Assembly (NCBI RefSeq): GCF_013408445.1
Contig: NZ_JACBZL010000001.1
Coordinates: forward strand, 186,001-250,000
DNA length: 64,000 nt
Direction: 5' to 3'
Source of the DNA: Corynebacterium tuberculostearicum
Lineage (GTDB): Bacteria > Actinomycetota > Actinomycetes > Mycobacteriales > Mycobacteriaceae
Of this stretch, positions 62,587 to 64,000 are shown piece after piece. Made by a program: the position numbers and the translations under genes. The notes below the pieces were generated by a model, which did not search any database, had not been told where the DNA came from, and saw nothing but the letters and a program-made list of their open reading frames with translations. Each line of letters starts with the position of its first letter. Position 1 is the stretch's first letter.

Positions 62587-63138
62587 GTGTTTTCTTCCAT
62601 TGGTTGGCCCGAGATTTTCGTCATCGTGGTTTTGGGCATCATCGTCATCGGCCCGGAGCGCATGCCCGAGGTGATTAAGGATGTGCGCGCGGCCATCTAC
62701 GCGGCGCGCAAGGCCATCAATAACGCCAAAGCGGAGCTCAATGGCGAGATGGGGTCGATTACCTCGGAATTCGATGATATCCGCGGCCCGCTCACCCAAG
62801 CAGCCCAGTGGACGCGCCTCGGCCCGAAGGGCGCAATTACCAAGGCGCTTTTCGACGGCGACGATTCCGCCTGGGACGATTTCAACCCCAAGAAAATGGC
62901 AGAAAACGTCAAGACCGCTACCGCGCCACAGGAGCCGGAGGAACAGCCGCAGCCTCAACCGCAGCAGCAGCGCCGCCCGAGCTTCGACTACTCCCAGGTC
63001 TATGCCGAGCAGCCGCAGCCAGAGCCTCAGCAACGCCCTCAAGCGCCCCAGCCAACGGAGCAGCCCGCGCCAGAGAAAAAGCCGCCACGTGGTGGGGAAG
63101 AATCCACCGGCGGCGGCTTGTGGGGCGATGTAACCTAA
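62587..63138 (+). CDS. tatB: Sec-independent protein translocase subunit TatB
   Basis: Tat export component. The 183-residue protein starts at GTG 62587. A membrane segment at about 8-24 ([21 protein letters not shown]) is followed by an amphipathic helix and a P/Q-rich tail ([13 protein letters not shown]). It lies right behind the anti-sigma gene; the htrA gene found here in mycobacteria is absent. Convergent with mrp. Confidence 0.95.
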   Translation: MFSSIGWPEIFVIVVLGIIVIGPERMPEVIKDVRAAIYAARKAINNAKAELNGEMGSITSEFDDIRGPLTQAAQWTRLGPKGAITKALFDGDDSAWDDFNPKKMAENVKTATAPQEPEEQPQPQPQQQRRPSFDYSQVYAEQPQPEPQQRPQAPQPTEQPAPEKKPPRGGEESTGGGLWGDVT

Positions 63139-63142
63139 GGCG

Positions 63143-64000
63143 TTAGTTCACGCCCAAGTTGAGGTTTTTGCCCACCAGGGAATCAGAACGTATGGCCAGC
63201 TTATCGGCCACTGCCTGGATCTGTTGGGCGGCGGGGGACTCGGGGGAATCGAGAACAATCGGTGTGCCGGCATCGCCACCGCTGCGCAGGGTGGGATCCA
63301 ACGGCACGGAGGCCAGCAGTGGCACCTCATGGCCCAAGATGACGCCTAGGCGATCGGCCACAATCTGTCCGCCGCCAGAGCCAAAGACATCCATGGTGGA
63401 GCCATCCGGCATCACCATGGCGCCCATGTTTTCAATTACGCCGGCCACGCGCTGGCGGGTCTGCTGGGAGATGGATCCGGCGCGCTCTGCCACCTCGGCC
63501 GCCGCGGCCTGCGGGGTGGTGACAATGAGTAGCTCCGCATTCGGGATGAGCTGGGCTACGGACAAGGCGACGTCGCCAGTGCCCGGAGGCAGATCCAAGA
63601 GCAGCACGTCGAGGTCGCCCCAGAAAACGTCAGCCAGGAATTGCTGTAGCGCGCGGTGGAGCATGGGGCCGCGCCAGACTACCGGGGCATTACCCTCCAC
63701 AAACTGACCGATGGAAATGTGCTTAATGCCATGAGAAATCGGCGGCAGCAGCATCTCATCATCGAGCACGGTGGGGCCGTCGGTGCAGCCCAGCAGGTTG
63801 GGTACGGAGTGGCCGTAAATATCGGCGTCCACGATGCCAACCTTGAGGCCCTTCTGGACCAATGCCGCGGCAAGGTTGACGGTCATGGAGGACTTGCCTA
63901 CGCCGCCCTTACCGGAGGCCACCGCGAAAACGCGAGTGGTGGAATCTGGCTTTGCAAATGGGATTTCCGGCTCGGCTTGGCCACCGCGCAGCTTCTTCTT
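63143..64000 (-). CDS. mrp: Mrp/ApbC-family iron-sulfur carrier ATPase, 3' part
   Basis: P-loop ATPase that carries FeS clusters. 285 C-terminal residues are in the window; the start lies beyond 64000. The deviant Walker A is ASGKGGVGKSSMTVNLA, then DADIYGHSVPNLLG and DLPPGTGDVALSVAQ. Its N-terminal MIP18-like part is not seen. The tatB end is four bases away on the other strand. Confidence 0.95.
   Translation of the reverse strand, partial: KKKLRGGQAEPEIPFAKPDSTTRVFAVASGKGGVGKSSMTVNLAAALVQKGLKVGIVDADIYGHSVPNLLGCTDGPTVLDDEMLLPPISHGIKHISIGQFVEGNAPVVWRGPMLHRALQQFLADVFWGDLDVLLLDLPPGTGDVALSVAQLIPNAELLIVTTPQAAAAEVAERAGSISQQTRQRVAGVIENMGAMVMPDGSTMDVFGSGGGQIVADRLGVILGHEVPLLASVPLDPTLRSGGDAGTPIVLDSPESPAAQQIQAVADKLAIRSDSLVGKNLNLGVN

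Overview
The window is a piece of a Corynebacterium chromosome. The evidence is gene order and gene content: glpX-DUF4245-xseBA-ispH, typA-lpqW-mshB-fdxC-dapC, dapD/dapE-folP2-gpgS-DUF3117, divergent glgA/glgC, and O-methyltransferase-sigE-anti-sigma-tatB-mrp are all arranged as in Corynebacterium and Mycobacterium. Mycothiol (mshB), meso-DAP (dapC, dapD, dapE) and LpqW genes fit the same assignment. Many genes start on GTG, and at least seven appear to be leaderless. The species cannot be fixed from this sequence.

Layout. 1-11910: a truncated TetR regulator with a tandem palindromic operator, then housekeeping genes (fumC, glpX, xseBA, ispH, rmuC, ychF, a DJ-1/PfpI protein). 11980-13049: a manganese-type (yybP-ykoY) riboswitch in front of a CDF metal exporter. 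13563-17646: a PRC-barrel/DUF2382 stress-type protein, an IS30-family element and a dicarboxylate-type symporter. 17787-19787: a secreted or surface nuclease, pyroglutamyl peptidase and three copies of a palindromic repeat.

19835-30557 is the most distinctive region: a complete selenocysteine module. It holds a formate dehydrogenase whose catalytic subunit is read through an in-frame TGA followed by a SECIS hairpin, its FeS and NrfD-type membrane subunits, selD, tRNA-Sec (selC), selA and selB, with two small lipoprotein genes between them, one frameshifted. SelD makes selenophosphate, SelA converts Ser-tRNA-Sec to Sec-tRNA-Sec, and SelB delivers it at the SECIS. The only selenoprotein target seen here is the formate dehydrogenase.

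30585-46459: a BCCT osmolyte carrier, a ZIP metal importer, a DUF808/DUF402/secreted-protein operon, typA, a GPP34 protein, lpqW-mshB-membrane protein, fdxC-dapC-rluA, gtrA and a small regulator/membrane-protein pair. 46517-56310: a DUF559 protein, dapD between two related amino-acid permeases, dapE, a LOG-type protein, folP2, gpgS, DUF3117 and an rRNA-methyltransferase-like gene. 56652-64000: glycogen genes (glgA, glgC and a degenerate GH32 protein), then sigE, its anti-sigma factor, tatB and the 3' part of mrp.

A dispersed family of about 62-bp inverted-repeat units occurs ten times at five intergenic places. The 11-bp core arms are nearly constant and always 34-35 bp apart, while the interior varies. 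I do not recognise this family by name. Together with the Sec locus and the riboswitch it is the most interesting content of the window.
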